64,000 nucleotides of DNA from a virus. Every line of letters begins with the position of its first letter. The stretch's first letter is position 1. Below the pieces are notes generated by a model. The model worked only from the letters and a program-made list of their open reading frames with translations, made no database searches and was not told where the DNA came from. Positions 15,201-23,490 of the stretch are shown piece by piece. The stretch spans positions 66,700 to 130,699 of IMG/VR virus record IMGVR_UViG_3300023202_000102. The stretch is one strand, 5' to 3'. Position numbers and translations under genes: made by a program.

Positions 15201-15705
15201 GCCGATCTCATTTGTTGGATACAGACGAATGATTAAGCATGTTGCCAAGGGAAAGGTAGATATTCTTTCTCGCTGGGACGGTGTGTCTTTTTATAATGGT
15301 CAGGACCTACCGGCAATTATTCGCCTGAAGAGTTACGTTAGAAAGAAGCCCTTACTTCCAAGGTTCAACTTCCGTGGTGTATTTCGTAGGGATTTCTTTA
15401 CCTGTCAGTACACTGGTGAGATTTTGCACCCATCAAAGCTCACTGTTGATCACGTTGTTCCAAGGGCTGCTGGTGGTAAATCTACCTGGGAAAACTGCGT
15501 TACTGCTTCACTTGAAGTGAATGCAGCCAAGGGTAATAGAACCCCAGAGGAGGCTGGCCTCAAGCTGCTCAATGAGCCAAAAGCTCCTAAGGATCAGCTT
15601 GCTTTGGAGTACGCTGTGATGCAGTATATTCATGATGATTGGGAGATGTATTTTCCTGGAATCGTGCGTAGGTGTCGTACCACAGGTGACAAAATAGCCT
15701 CCTAA
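15169..15705 (+). CDS. HNH endonuclease (HNH_5-like)
   Basis: 178 residues. The N-terminal VLDKQYRPISFVGYRRMIK and KGKVDIL, then CQYTGEILHPSKLTVDHVVP, RAAGGKSTWENCVTA and the KGNRTPEEAGLKL tail, match a widespread stand-alone HNH family. DHVVP contains the catalytic His. Unlike the intron/intein-linked HNHs nearby it has no zinc-finger DNA-recognition module, so it may serve phage DNA processing. It overlaps the methyltransferase gene by 32 bases. Confidence 0.88.
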   Translation: MRTLVLDKQYRPISFVGYRRMIKHVAKGKVDILSRWDGVSFYNGQDLPAIIRLKSYVRKKPLLPRFNFRGVFRRDFFTCQYTGEILHPSKLTVDHVVPRAAGGKSTWENCVTASLEVNAAKGNRTPEEAGLKLLNEPKAPKDQLALEYAVMQYIHDDWEMYFPGIVRRCRTTGDKIAS

Positions 15706-15716
15706 TCAACCAGGTT

Positions 15717-15757
15717 ACCGCCGATATAGGGATAGTTATGCATCTCTTTACGGCGGT
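15717..15757 (+). promoter_or_regulatory. Hairpin covering the ribosome-binding region of the next gene
   Basis: ACCGCCG (15717-15723) pairs perfectly with CGGCGGT (15751-15757) across a 27-base loop. The 3' arm ends 5 bases before ATG 15763 and includes the only G-rich sequence that could serve as SD. Folding would hinder initiation. Confidence 0.4.
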
Positions 15758-15762
15758 GATCT

Positions 15763-16011
15763 ATGGTTGATTCTACATATTCAGTAAATTGTCAGGCTTG
15801 CGGAGCTGAGCATTTCCGAGAGGAACTCAAGACCGTTAAGTTTGCGGGATTTGACAGCCCCCTTACTGTCTGTGACTCCTGTGTTCAGAAGAGCGCCGAG
15901 GATTCGTTCAAGGATGCCGCCGATCTCATCAATGATATTGTGAGAATCGCGAAGTCATCTAACGATCCTGAGATTCGCCTAGAGGCTATCAAGTCTTTGC
16001 TTGGTGAGTGA
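15763..16011 (+). CDS. Small zinc-finger protein
   Basis: 82 residues with two CxxC pairs (CQACG near residue 10 and CDSCV near 37) that would bind one zinc, followed by a C-terminal helix. The stop TGA overlaps the next ATG. Function unknown; it is sandwiched between two HNH genes. Confidence 0.65.
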   Translation: MVDSTYSVNCQACGAEHFREELKTVKFAGFDSPLTVCDSCVQKSAEDSFKDAADLINDIVRIAKSSNDPEIRLEAIKSLLGE

Positions 16012-16424
16012 TGGCTTATTTTGACAGGAAGGATGACTATGCCTACGTCCGTTGGGCGCGGGAGGTAAAGAACAGAGACCATTGGTCATGTGTCATCTGT
16101 GCAAGACGCGGAGTTGCACTTAACTCTCACCATCTTAATGCCTGGGCAGAGTATCCAGACCAGAGATATGATGTAGATAATGGAGTGACCCTCTGTACAT
16201 TCCATCATGAAGACTTTCATGAACGGTATGGTAAAGGCAAGAATACCGCAGACCAATTCGAAGAGTATCGAGAAGTGGCCGAGGCTATTATTAAGGTAGC
16301 TAATGATGAGGCGTTCATTCAAAGCGCCTCTACAAGACTTCTTCAACAGGCTGAAAAAGATGATGCCATTGAAGCAATCTTGAAGGACATGGAAGAATAC
16401 TCTGATGGATACGAAGATAGCTGA
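16011..16424 (+). CDS. HNH endonuclease
   Basis: 137 residues from ATG 16011 (a GTG one codon upstream is also in frame). The HNH core is CVICARRGVALNSHHLNAW followed by NGVTLCTFHHEDFHERYG, giving two CxxC-like zinc ligand sets around the catalytic His pair. Stand-alone HNH proteins of this kind are often homing nucleases in phages. The end overlaps the next gene by 20 bases. Confidence 0.85.
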   Translation: MAYFDRKDDYAYVRWAREVKNRDHWSCVICARRGVALNSHHLNAWAEYPDQRYDVDNGVTLCTFHHEDFHERYGKGKNTADQFEEYREVAEAIIKVANDEAFIQSASTRLLQQAEKDDAIEAILKDMEEYSDGYEDS

Positions 16425-17058
16425 TGAACGATGGCTGCAAGCTCTTGGATTGCTTTACCAAGCATGTGAACCACTAACACACGATTGCATACTCTATGCT
16501 GATGATATTAAAACTCAGCGAGAGAATATAGCTCATCAAACCTTTTACTGTATGCATGTAAAGGGAGCGATTGAAGACGGGATAACACCACTCTCTTATG
16601 ATGAGTGGGACAACAGAGCGCAGGCATTTGAAGTAAATGCCTCTGTGTCTGTAGCTCCTGGCATGAGTGTAGAGCCAGAGCCAGAGCCAGAGCCAGAGCA
16701 AGAAGAGATATCAGAGGAACAATCTAGGTTTATCAGGGTTGCTAAAATAGCAGCTCAGATGGTTGAGCGTGGGATGATCTCTGCTGAGCAGGTTCAGACT
16801 CAGGTTGAAGAGGGTTTGAAATGGAATGATGATGCTATCAAAATGATGGAGAATGTTATCTCAAAGATTCCAATCCCTACTGTAGCCAATAGGGTTGAGA
16901 GAACCGTTCAGCAACAATTGAACGAGGCTTTTGGTGGTGAGTATGATACTAAGACTCCTAATAAGGAGCGAGCGAAGACTGGTGGTTTTGCCGAGAAGCA
17001 ACCTATCTTTTATGACGACGTAAGAATGACAGCTTCTTACGGAAGAAGAGACGAATGA
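16405..17058 (+). CDS. Hypothetical protein with Glu-Pro repeat
   Basis: 217 residues. A central (EP) run near residues 90-97 is encoded by a hexamer repeat and separates an N-terminal helical domain from a C-terminal domain. No family is recognised. The stop overlaps the next gene by 4 bases. Confidence 0.6.
   Translation: MDTKIADERWLQALGLLYQACEPLTHDCILYADDIKTQRENIAHQTFYCMHVKGAIEDGITPLSYDEWDNRAQAFEVNASVSVAPGMSVEPEPEPEPEQEEISEEQSRFIRVAKIAAQMVERGMISAEQVQTQVEEGLKWNDDAIKMMENVISKIPIPTVANRVERTVQQQLNEAFGGEYDTKTPNKERAKTGGFAEKQPIFYDDVRMTASYGRRDE
16672..16699 (+). repeat. GAGCCA tandem repeat inside a gene
   Basis: Four perfect copies of GAGCCA plus a partial fifth encode the Glu-Pro linker of the surrounding protein. 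Such arrays can change copy number by slippage in whole codon pairs. Confidence 0.9.
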
Positions 17059-17240
17059 CAAACGCAAGCAAGCCACCAAGGTCATACCCTCATAACGACT
17101 GGGATCTTTCTGATAGCAATACATACAATGAGAGAGTAAAGGAAGTAGATGTGGTTAAACCTATGCCCGGAACCTTTCCTTGGCGTGTGTTAATTATTCC
17201 TGCAATTATCTTTGCAAGCATTTATTTTCTATTGAGGTGA
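17055..17240 (+). CDS. Small tail-anchored membrane protein
   Basis: 61 residues: a polar N-terminal part and a single C-terminal hydrophobic segment (about 44-60, VLIIPAIIFASIYFLL) ending in Arg. No signal peptide or lipobox. The N-terminus is predicted to be cytoplasmic. Function unknown; overlaps the upstream stop. Confidence 0.6.
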   Translation: MTNASKPPRSYPHNDWDLSDSNTYNERVKEVDVVKPMPGTFPWRVLIIPAIIFASIYFLLR

Positions 17241-17243
17241 ACA

Positions 17244-18419
17244 ATGACTTTCGATCTATACAAACATACAATCTTTCTTTGCGTTGGAGGATCTCATGCT
17301 TACGGAATGGCTAAGCCAACTTCCGATCATGACTATCGTGGCGTAGCCATTCCTCCAATGGATAACTACATTGGATTGTTGAACAACTTTGAGCAGGCTG
17401 TAAGTACTGATACTTACATGACCTATCCTGTTGGATTGTTAAAGGATGACCCGCGAGTTGATGGAGCCGATCCTACAGTTGTACCTGACATGCAGGTATT
17501 CAACTTGTTAAAGTTCATGCGCCTTGCCCTGCAGAACAACCCATCCATCTTAGAACTGTTGTTTACAGATGAGTCTGAACACATCATCTGCACCCCAGCA
17601 ATGGAAAAGATCCTTGAGCATAGGGATAAGGTTCTGTCCAAGCAGGTTAAGGCACGTTTCTGTGGTTATGCTTTGTCACAGCTTAAGCGTATCAAGGGCC
17701 ATAAAAAGTGGCTTGACAATCCTCCAAAGAAGAAACCAACTCGCGAAGACTTCGGACTTCCTGAGCAGGGACTTCTATCTCCCGATCAGATTGGAGCTGC
17801 ACAGGCTCTCATCCAAAAGGAGATTGATGAGTTCATGATTGATCAGACTCACCTTCCTGAGGACATTAAGATTGAACTTGGTCCGGCAATGAAGCGTCAG
17901 ATGGAAGCTGTTTGGAATGCTATCAACTCTGATAAGATTTATCCTATCGGAGAGGGACAAGTGTTTGAACACTCTGATGATGCTTTGTTTTGGGGAGCCG
18001 CAAAGGACCAGGGGTTCTCTGAGAACTTCTTGCTTGTGTTAGCTCACGAGAAGTCCTACCGCGCCGCAAAGCGAGAGTGGGACCAGTACCAGACATGGAA
18101 GAGACAAAGGAATGAGAAGCGTGCTGCTCTGGAAGCAAAGTTTGGTTTTGATGTAAAGCATGCATCTCATCTTGTTCGTCTTCTTAGGATGGCTCGTGAA
18201 ATCCTGGAGACAGGAGAGGTTCATGTCAAAAGACCTGATGCTGAAGAGTTGCTAAAGATCCGTAATGGAGCTTGGTCTTATGAGCAAATCATTGAATTTG
18301 CCGAGAAGGAGGACCACGATCTCATTGAGGTGGCAAGTAACTCAAACCTACCCAAGGTTCCAGACATGAAGTTCTTTGATAACTTGGTTCGTGAAACAAT
18401 CTTGGGACGTACATCATGA
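17244..18419 (+). CDS. RlaP-like nucleotidyltransferase
   Basis: 391 residues. The N-terminus has the Pol-beta-type signature GSHAYGMAKPTSDHDYRG with Gly15-Ser17, Asp28 and Asp30, as in the YcgL/RlaP family (RNA-ligase-associated nucleotidyltransferases). The long helical C-terminal part is typical of phage members. RlaP is often linked to RNA repair; no RNA ligase lies in this window, so the substrate is open. The stop overlaps the next start (ATGA). Confidence 0.8.
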   Translation: MTFDLYKHTIFLCVGGSHAYGMAKPTSDHDYRGVAIPPMDNYIGLLNNFEQAVSTDTYMTYPVGLLKDDPRVDGADPTVVPDMQVFNLLKFMRLALQNNPSILELLFTDESEHIICTPAMEKILEHRDKVLSKQVKARFCGYALSQLKRIKGHKKWLDNPPKKKPTREDFGLPEQGLLSPDQIGAAQALIQKEIDEFMIDQTHLPEDIKIELGPAMKRQMEAVWNAINSDKIYPIGEGQVFEHSDDALFWGAAKDQGFSENFLLVLAHEKSYRAAKREWDQYQTWKRQRNEKRAALEAKFGFDVKHASHLVRLLRMAREILETGEVHVKRPDAEELLKIRNGAWSYEQIIEFAEKEDHDLIEVASNSNLPKVPDMKFFDNLVRETILGRTS

Positions 18420-18631
18420 CAGTAAAAGAGCTAATTAAACTTCTTGAGAAACAACCACAAGACCATGAGGTGTTAATAACCTCTGGTAAGTATGGAAGTC
18501 CATGCAACATTGTTGGTGCTGAGCTTGGAGAGTGGGACGGTTCTTCGTCAAATGAAGGTTATATTCCAGATCATTGTATGGAAGATGAGGAGACTAATTG
18601 TGTTCGCCTTATCGATAATTATAGCAACTAA
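18416..18631 (+). CDS. Conserved small phage protein
   Basis: 71 residues with N-terminal [18 protein letters not shown], a phrase common to small phage proteins of unknown role that begin with a helix and then a strand. Overlaps the RlaP-like gene by 4 bases. Confidence 0.6.
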   Translation: MTVKELIKLLEKQPQDHEVLITSGKYGSPCNIVGAELGEWDGSSSNEGYIPDHCMEDEETNCVRLIDNYSN

Positions 18632-18642
18632 AGAAAGACAAT

Positions 18643-19110
18643 ATGATACCGGTAAAATTCAAGAAGCTGAGTGAGAGTGCGGTCGTTCCCGAGTACAAGA
18701 CAGAGGGAGCTGCTGGTATGGATCTTTGCTCTGCCGAAGATGTAACAGTCAAAGCATGTGCAGGGAGAGGTGCTACTGGTGGCTTTGGAAACAACCGCGC
18801 TCTCGTTAAAACAAACATAGCCATTGAGATTCCGAAAGGATATGAGGCGCAGGTACGGCCTCGCTCAGGTTTAGCATACAAGCATGGCATCACTGTGCTG
18901 AACTCTCCCGGTACGATTGATTCTGATTACCGAGGAGATGTTGGAGTGATTCTTATCAATCACGGACCTACAGACTTTGTAGTTAAGAAGGGTGATAGGA
19001 TTGCTCAGCTTGTACTTGCAGCGGTTGAGCGAGCTGATTTTGTAGAGATTGAGGAAGAGCTTGAAGAAACATCGCGTGGCGATGGTGGTTTTGGATCAAC
19101 AGGAAAGTAA
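18643..19110 (+). CDS. dut: dUTP diphosphatase
   Basis: 155 residues with all five motifs of trimeric dUTPase: AAGMDL (23-28), PRSGLA (73-78), [13 protein letters not shown] (90-102), GDRIAQLV (117-124) and the C-terminal [10 protein letters not shown] (145-154). It hydrolyses dUTP to dUMP and PPi, preventing uracil in DNA and supplying dTMP synthesis. It fits with the dCMP deaminase and dNMP kinase in this window. A ~12-residue Gly-rich insert lies between motifs 1 and 2 ([11 protein letters not shown]). Confidence 0.97.
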   Translation: MIPVKFKKLSESAVVPEYKTEGAAGMDLCSAEDVTVKACAGRGATGGFGNNRALVKTNIAIEIPKGYEAQVRPRSGLAYKHGITVLNSPGTIDSDYRGDVGVILINHGPTDFVVKKGDRIAQLVLAAVERADFVEIEEELEETSRGDGGFGSTGK

Positions 19111-19114
19111 AGAT

Positions 19115-19327
19115 ATGAATAGAGAACAACGTGAAAACAGAATGATATTACACAAGTGCCTCATTCCATGGCACAAGTTATTATTCTCATACCCAAACTC
19201 ATGGAAGAGTAAGTACATTCCGTTTCAACCAAAGACAAAGGTTGAGGAAAAAGAAATGTTAGAGCTTAGGGCGTCATTAGATAAGATGATGATTCCTACG
19301 CTTAGACTTTTAGTGCGCGGAAAATAA
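19115..19327 (+). CDS. Hypothetical 70-residue protein
   Basis: ATG 19115 follows the dut stop by 4 bases with AGGAAAG as SD. A basic, helical protein with no recognised family; the final bases overlap the next ATG (TAATG). Confidence 0.55.
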   Translation: MNREQRENRMILHKCLIPWHKLLFSYPNSWKSKYIPFQPKTKVEEKEMLELRASLDKMMIPTLRLLVRGK

Positions 19328-19938
19328 TGTCCATAACAATAGTTGGCCCAAGTGAAGCGCCAAAGGATCCTAAAGGAGATTTCCCGTGGTTTATCAACAC
19401 CACATCGAGGTCTTCTAATCCTTTTGGCAGGGAGTTTTCTCCTTTCTTCCTTGGGCCTGTTGTTATGTACAAAGGCTCACCAGCTGGTGAGGCTCTCAAC
19501 GTAGAGAATGCTTGGCAGTTCTCCAAGGTGTATAAGAAGTACGTTGGTGAAGATGGTGAGCCCTCTAATGATTGGAGAGTCTGGGCCCGGAAAGGTTTCA
19601 GGAACCCTAAGGCTTTTAGATATCCAATGGGTAAAGGGGCAATTCCAGAGTATTCGTATTGGAATGGAGAGAAACTTTCTTATATTCAAGCAAGAAAGAA
19701 GATTTATATTCCTCTTTACAAGACTGCAATAAAACAACACAGACAAGAACCTTTCAAGAAGCTGTGTAATATTTATGAAAGAGAACGTAGACTAACTCTG
19801 TGGGACTATGATGGTTACAATAGAAAGAACTTAAACATGTCTCCAGAGGAAGTTGTTAACAACGAAGAGTTAACGATGGGGCATGCGTTTGTAGTCGAGC
19901 AGCTTTTGCTGGAACATTTTGGTGGAGAGTTAGAATGA
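19327..19938 (+). CDS. Conserved phage protein (DUF6939-like)
   Basis: 203 residues with strongly patterned blocks: ALNVENAWQFSKVYKKYV, RYPMGKGAIPEYSYWNGEKL and SYIQARKKIYIPLY. I recall these from a conserved large-phage family (DUF6939) but cannot verify it here. No catalytic site is assigned. The stop overlaps the start of the frameshifted gene in ATGA. Confidence 0.6.
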   Translation: MSITIVGPSEAPKDPKGDFPWFINTTSRSSNPFGREFSPFFLGPVVMYKGSPAGEALNVENAWQFSKVYKKYVGEDGEPSNDWRVWARKGFRNPKAFRYPMGKGAIPEYSYWNGEKLSYIQARKKIYIPLYKTAIKQHRQEPFKKLCNIYERERRLTLWDYDGYNRKNLNMSPEEVVNNEELTMGHAFVVEQLLLEHFGGELE

Positions 19939-20415
19939 ACATTCAAGACATTGTAAAAAAATAGGTTCCAAGATGATGATGGTTCCTGTCCTTTCTGTAC
20001 TGAAAAGTATACATTACTTCCCGGTATAACGGCTACATTAGTGGGATCTCTTATTGAGGGATATGATCCTAATCATTCCTGGCAGAAATGTACATGCTCT
20101 TGTGGAGAGTCCTTTACCAGAGAGAGTAAGGGGTATGCCCCCTATAAGAAAAATGTCTGGCTTACTCAGAAGGGTAAGCTCCTGAGAGGAGCGCCTTCAT
20201 GTTTTGAGTCTTATGAGTATCAGTGCTCAAGGTGTGAAGGCCCTGTACGAAGAGTTTACCTTGGTAAAGATGGTAAACCTGCAAAGTCATTATCTAGTAC
20301 AAATGAAGACGGCAAGTGGGTGAATAATTATACTATTCACTTCAATTGTAAAGACTGTGGGTACGGTGGTGAAGTGGATGATGAATACATGGATCCGAAA
20401 GTGAGTATTGAATGA
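19935..20415 (+). CDS. Zinc-ribbon protein split by an A7 frameshift site
   Basis: ATG 19935, with a GGAG SD and an ATGA overlap, opens MNIQDIVKK and meets TAG at 19962-19964. The -1 frame carries straight on from the same point (NRFQDDDGSCPFCTEKY...) to TGA 20413-20415 with no start codon of its own before GTG 20041. A -1 shift on A AAA AAA (19955-19961) gives one continuous ~160-residue protein. It has Cys pairs CPFC, CTCSC, CSRC and CKDC, suggesting two zinc ribbons. Without the shift only the part after 20041 would be made. Confidence 0.65.
19955..19961 (+). other. Candidate -1 slippery heptamer A_AAA_AAA
   Basis: Seven A in the phase A AAA AAA are followed immediately by TAG. Slippage by -1 continues into AAT AGG TTC and the long downstream frame. 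Programmed ribosomal frameshifting, transcriptional slippage or a single-base deletion would all explain it. Confidence 0.55.
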
Positions 20416-20675
20416 GCGTAACAGGAAACATAGCCCTTGAGTCAGCTCTCATCAATGATGCTGTTAGAAAGTTACCAAAGAATGGCCATGACTGGGGCCA
20501 GGTACGATTGAAATACAACCCTCATGGTGGTCCAGAGGGTACGGCTGTTTGCATTATTTGTAGAACCAACATTCGTTATGAAGATGATTATTGGCGTATG
20601 GCTGATGTAAATCTTCTAGGCGATATTGATGTGGATACAATATCAGAATGTAATCCTGATATCCATGAAGACTAA
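20412..20675 (+). CDS. Hypothetical 87-residue protein
   Basis: Starts in an ATGA overlap with the frameshifted gene. It has one CxxC pair (VCIICR) and a short acidic C-terminus. No family recognised. The HNH gene that follows is in the same frame after the stop. Confidence 0.6.
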   Translation: MSVTGNIALESALINDAVRKLPKNGHDWGQVRLKYNPHGGPEGTAVCIICRTNIRYEDDYWRMADVNLLGDIDVDTISECNPDIHED

Positions 20676-20690
20676 CCTACTTTACTTAAC

Positions 20691-21143
20691 GTGGCCTCAC
20701 AAAAGAAACGATGCACTAAGTGTGACAGGCTTAAAGATGTCAAGCACTTTCACAGTAACGGTAACCGCAAAGGTTTGGGTGCATACAGATGCCGCTGCAA
20801 GCTTTGTGTAAGAGAAGTTAAGATGAAGAATTGGCATAAGAGGGTGTATCTAAGTTCTTTAGATAGAGCAAACAGGTTCTCTTTGCCGTTTGACATCACC
20901 CCTGAGTTTGTTCTTTCATTGTACCGAAAGCAAAATGGCAAGTGCTTTTGGTTTGGTGTTGACTTAAAATCATCACGTAATCAGAAAGATCCTCAGATAC
21001 CAACCCTTGATAGAATAGACTGCAAGGGCGGATATACAAAGAACAATGTTGTACTAGCATGTTTCGCTGCCAACATTGGAAGAAACACGACGACACCAAG
21101 AAGGTTCAAAGAGTTCGTTAAACTTGTCAAGGGGAGTGTATGA
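20691..21143 (+). CDS. HNH endonuclease with zinc-finger N-terminus
   Basis: 150 residues from GTG 20691; no SD is visible and no ATG is available. The N-terminal CTKCDRLKDVKHFH and CRCKLC form a zinc knuckle as in other phage HNH proteins. The nuclease core is PTLDRIDCKGGYTKNNVVLA, close to the HNH at 13733 in layout. A free-standing homing endonuclease is the likely identity. The stop overlaps the next ATG. Confidence 0.82.
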   Translation: MASQKKRCTKCDRLKDVKHFHSNGNRKGLGAYRCRCKLCVREVKMKNWHKRVYLSSLDRANRFSLPFDITPEFVLSLYRKQNGKCFWFGVDLKSSRNQKDPQIPTLDRIDCKGGYTKNNVVLACFAANIGRNTTTPRRFKEFVKLVKGSV

Positions 21144-21466
21144 TTTCTCTTGAACAGTTCGGTAATGAATTTACTGAACGCCATGAGTTTGATTATGAAG
21201 ACTCTGACTTCTTGGTGTCTAAGTATGCGCACATTTCATTTGAAAACATTCCAGAGGCGTGGGTTTGTTTGATAGATATGTTTGTTTCAAGATTGAAACA
21301 ACAACAAAAAGTTATTTCAATTTCCCAAGTTATGGGACAGTTGGTTGTAAACTACCAAGGAACATCAGAGTTTGATAAAAAGAGCTTACAAAAACTAGAT
21401 TGTAAACTTTCACAACTAGATGTTGACCTTGTAAATGAGTTAGAGGCGGGCATAATTTTGAATTAA
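21140..21466 (+). CDS. Hypothetical 108-residue protein
   Basis: An acidic, helical protein; overlaps the HNH stop by 4 bases with a GGGGAG SD. No motif recognised. Confidence 0.6.
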   Translation: MISLEQFGNEFTERHEFDYEDSDFLVSKYAHISFENIPEAWVCLIDMFVSRLKQQQKVISISQVMGQLVVNYQGTSEFDKKSLQKLDCKLSQLDVDLVNELEAGIILN

Positions 21467-21478
21467 TGTGGAGGTACT

Positions 21479-21649
21479 ATGTACGACTATTCCAAAGATA
21501 AGCAGAAGAAAGAAAAATTTGTTCAAGAGTACGCTTACGTTGAGGATTACTCACTGTATTATCCACTGACACATAAGAAAGACGAGGACGAGGAGTCCTA
21601 TGCTGTCGTGGTAATAGATACAAACAATGTCACAACGTTCGAAATCTAG
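21479..21649 (+). CDS. Hypothetical 56-residue protein
   Basis: ATG 21479 follows a strong SD (GTGGAGG) and runs to TAG 21647-21649. The product is Tyr-, Lys- and acid-rich with a C-terminal beta-like segment (SYAVVVIDTNN). Its end overlaps the following gene by 23 bases. Confidence 0.55.
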   Translation: MYDYSKDKQKKEKFVQEYAYVEDYSLYYPLTHKKDEDEESYAVVVIDTNNVTTFEI

Positions 21650-21944
21650 GAAGAAATTCTTCGTCAAAGAAGAGGATGGAATTTTCTCTGTCTATCAAGA
21701 CTTTTTTGACGACATTGAATCCCGCGATGAGGCCTTAGCGATAGCTTTGCGCACGCTCGGAGAAGTTCATTCAAACCTGTTGGAAGAAACAGAAGCTGGC
21801 CATGAGTTATACATAGGCAACATGAAGGTAAGCACTGGTCTTAAGCGAACACTAGATGAGCTAGACGTTCGATGGCCAGGTCTTACACAAGAGATCTTTT
21901 CTGTACCAAGAAAGATCAATGGACATATTTTGTCCATGTCATAA
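21627..21944 (+). CDS. Hypothetical 105-residue protein
   Basis: A basic N-terminus is followed by a mixed alpha/beta protein; no family recognised. The stop TAA overlaps the ATG of the IF3 gene. Confidence 0.55.
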   Translation: MSQRSKSRKKFFVKEEDGIFSVYQDFFDDIESRDEALAIALRTLGEVHSNLLEETEAGHELYIGNMKVSTGLKRTLDELDVRWPGLTQEIFSVPRKINGHILSMS

Positions 21945-22594
21945 TGAAAATAATCAAAAGAGAATACATTATGGAAGGGCAGACACTGCTTCTTCAAACT
22001 ACATACGAATTAGGAGATGACAACTTGAGAAACACCCGCAGAAGACCACAAAGAAGGAGAGAGCAGCACAAGTATATTTACGGAAGATTTATCCGCGACA
22101 AACAAGTCGTGGTCATTGATCACAACAATGAAAACATTGGTTTGATTGATACTAGAGATGCTCTAAACATTGCGCGAGATGCCGGACTTGAGTTGGTTGT
22201 AGTTTCACAGGGCAAGAATGGAAAGCCTAGCACTTGCAAAGTACTTGACTTTGGTAAGTACAAGTTTGAGCAGGAGAAGCGTGAGAAGGCTGCAAAGAAA
22301 AAGCAGCGCGAGAATGCCGTAAAGATTAAGGAAGTTAAACTCAGACCCAACACAGAAGATAATGATATCCAGACCAAGGCTAGACAAATCAAAGAATTCT
22401 TTGATGACGGCAACCGAGTGAAGCTTACTGTTGTTTTCCGTGGTCGTGAGATGGCTCACCGAGAGGTTGGATTGGAAACAATGAACACATTTGCCAAGCT
22501 AATTTCAGGTAGATTTGAGGCCGACCCCTCCATGAGCGGGAGACAAATGACAGCTATTCTGGTAAAGAATGAGCAAGAAGCAAAAGCGGTATGA
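21944..22594 (+). CDS. infC: Translation initiation factor IF-3
   Basis: 216 residues from ATG 21944 (ATG 21971 is the alternative). The N-terminal domain has GRFIRDKQVVVID...NIGLIDTRDALNIA and the linker STCKVLDFGKYKFEQEKREK typical of IF3. The C-terminal domain has VKEVKLRP-like KIKEVKLRP, DIQTKARQIKEFFDDGNRVK and VFRGREMAH. IF3 binds the 30S platform, blocks early 50S joining and checks the start codon and initiator tRNA. A phage copy could bias initiation towards phage mRNA. It is the second 30S-binding factor in this window after bS21. Confidence 0.95.
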   Translation: MKIIKREYIMEGQTLLLQTTYELGDDNLRNTRRRPQRRREQHKYIYGRFIRDKQVVVIDHNNENIGLIDTRDALNIARDAGLELVVVSQGKNGKPSTCKVLDFGKYKFEQEKREKAAKKKQRENAVKIKEVKLRPNTEDNDIQTKARQIKEFFDDGNRVKLTVVFRGREMAHREVGLETMNTFAKLISGRFEADPSMSGRQMTAILVKNEQEAKAV

Positions 22595-22752
22595 TTGAAG
22601 CAAAGTTAGATTTGCAAGCACTTAGAGCTGCGGCGAAAGAAGCTAGAAAAGCTATGGCGACTTGGCCCGAGTGGCAGAGGCAAGCAGCCAAAGAGATAAG
22701 TTATGTAGCAGCATCTGAAGAAGCGAGAAAGGTTCTTTATGATCATTACTGA
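22591..22752 (+). CDS. Hypothetical 53-residue protein
   Basis: ATG 22591 overlaps the infC stop (ATGA) and TGA 22750-22752 overlaps the deformylase start. The product is an Ala/Lys-rich helix. Tight overlaps on both sides place it in the infC-def translation unit, so it may be expressed together with these translation factors. Confidence 0.55.
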   Translation: MIEAKLDLQALRAAAKEARKAMATWPEWQRQAAKEISYVAASEEARKVLYDHY

Positions 22753-23176
22753 TGAGGAGGCTCTCAGGATTGATTGTGAGCCCGTTCTATCTGATGAGGT
22801 AGATGACCTTCGAAAAAAGTTAGAAGAGGGACTGGCGTGGTCTGAGAAGCAAGGACGACCTGGTGTTGGGTTGGCATGTCCACAGATTGGCATTGCAAAG
22901 TCAATGGCAATTGTTCGTGTCAATGATCGGACCAGAGTAGATTTAGTTAATGCAAAGATTGTAGAGAAGAGTGATCTGGTAAAGTTTCATGGAGAGGGTT
23001 GTTTGAGTTACCCAGATCGCTTTGAGACTACCATGCGTTACCAAGAGATCGTGGTCGAGAATAATCTTGTATGGCCACATAGGTTTGTAGCTACTGGGTT
23101 TGTTGCAGTAGTTGTGCAGCATGAGATGGATCATCTAAAAGGGGTGCTCCTACCAGATGTCGCAGTTGAAAAGTAA
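22739..23176 (+). CDS. def: Peptide deformylase
   Basis: 145 residues with the three family motifs: GVGLACPQIG (42-51), EGCLS (86-90, metal-binding Cys) and QHEMDHLKG (127-135, metal-binding His pair and catalytic Glu). It removes the formyl group from the N-terminal Met of new chains at the ribosomal exit. Phage deformylases are known in cyanophages and other myoviruses; like those, this one is short and lacks the long bacterial C-terminal helix. It lies just after infC. Confidence 0.95.
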   Translation: MIITDEEALRIDCEPVLSDEVDDLRKKLEEGLAWSEKQGRPGVGLACPQIGIAKSMAIVRVNDRTRVDLVNAKIVEKSDLVKFHGEGCLSYPDRFETTMRYQEIVVENNLVWPHRFVATGFVAVVVQHEMDHLKGVLLPDVAVEK

Positions 23177-23259
23177 GCATTGGATGTACCTGAAATCATG
23201 GCTCAAAAATCGTTTGGCCAGATATAGGCATTCTTTTGCGTAACCCAAACGGAGCAGTG

Positions 23260-23490
23260 ATGGATAGCGAAACCGAACTCAAGAAAGTGATAGCCAGACA
23301 AGGCCAGGTAATATCAACCCTGGCCTTACGCATCACGGTCCTAGAGCAACTCTTACTTGGTAAACAGATTCTTACCGAAGATGAGGCTAGGGCAAAGGCA
23401 ACAGAGCTGGGCGAGGCATTTGCCAAAGAAACAGAGGCGGCATTGAAGAAGGCCGCTGAGCAGGCAAACAAGAAAGCAGATGATAACTAA
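23260..23490 (+). CDS. Hypothetical coiled-coil protein
   Basis: 76 residues from ATG 23260, which has GGAG upstream; a TTG at 23236 is less likely. The sequence is one long Ala/Glu/Lys-rich helix. No family recognised. The 83 bases before it (23177-23259) hold nothing I can support. Confidence 0.6.
   Translation: MDSETELKKVIARQGQVISTLALRITVLEQLLLGKQILTEDEARAKATELGEAFAKETEAALKKAAEQANKKADDN

Noticed and set aside
16474-16701. Minus-strand frame with Leu-Trp repeats
   Set aside because: It is the reverse complement of the GAGCCA repeat in the plus-strand gene and has no start signal.
23177-23259. Small gene or leader peptide between def and the coiled-coil gene
   Set aside because: Only 9-16 codon frames without SD; no hairpin-terminator pair of the attenuator kind.
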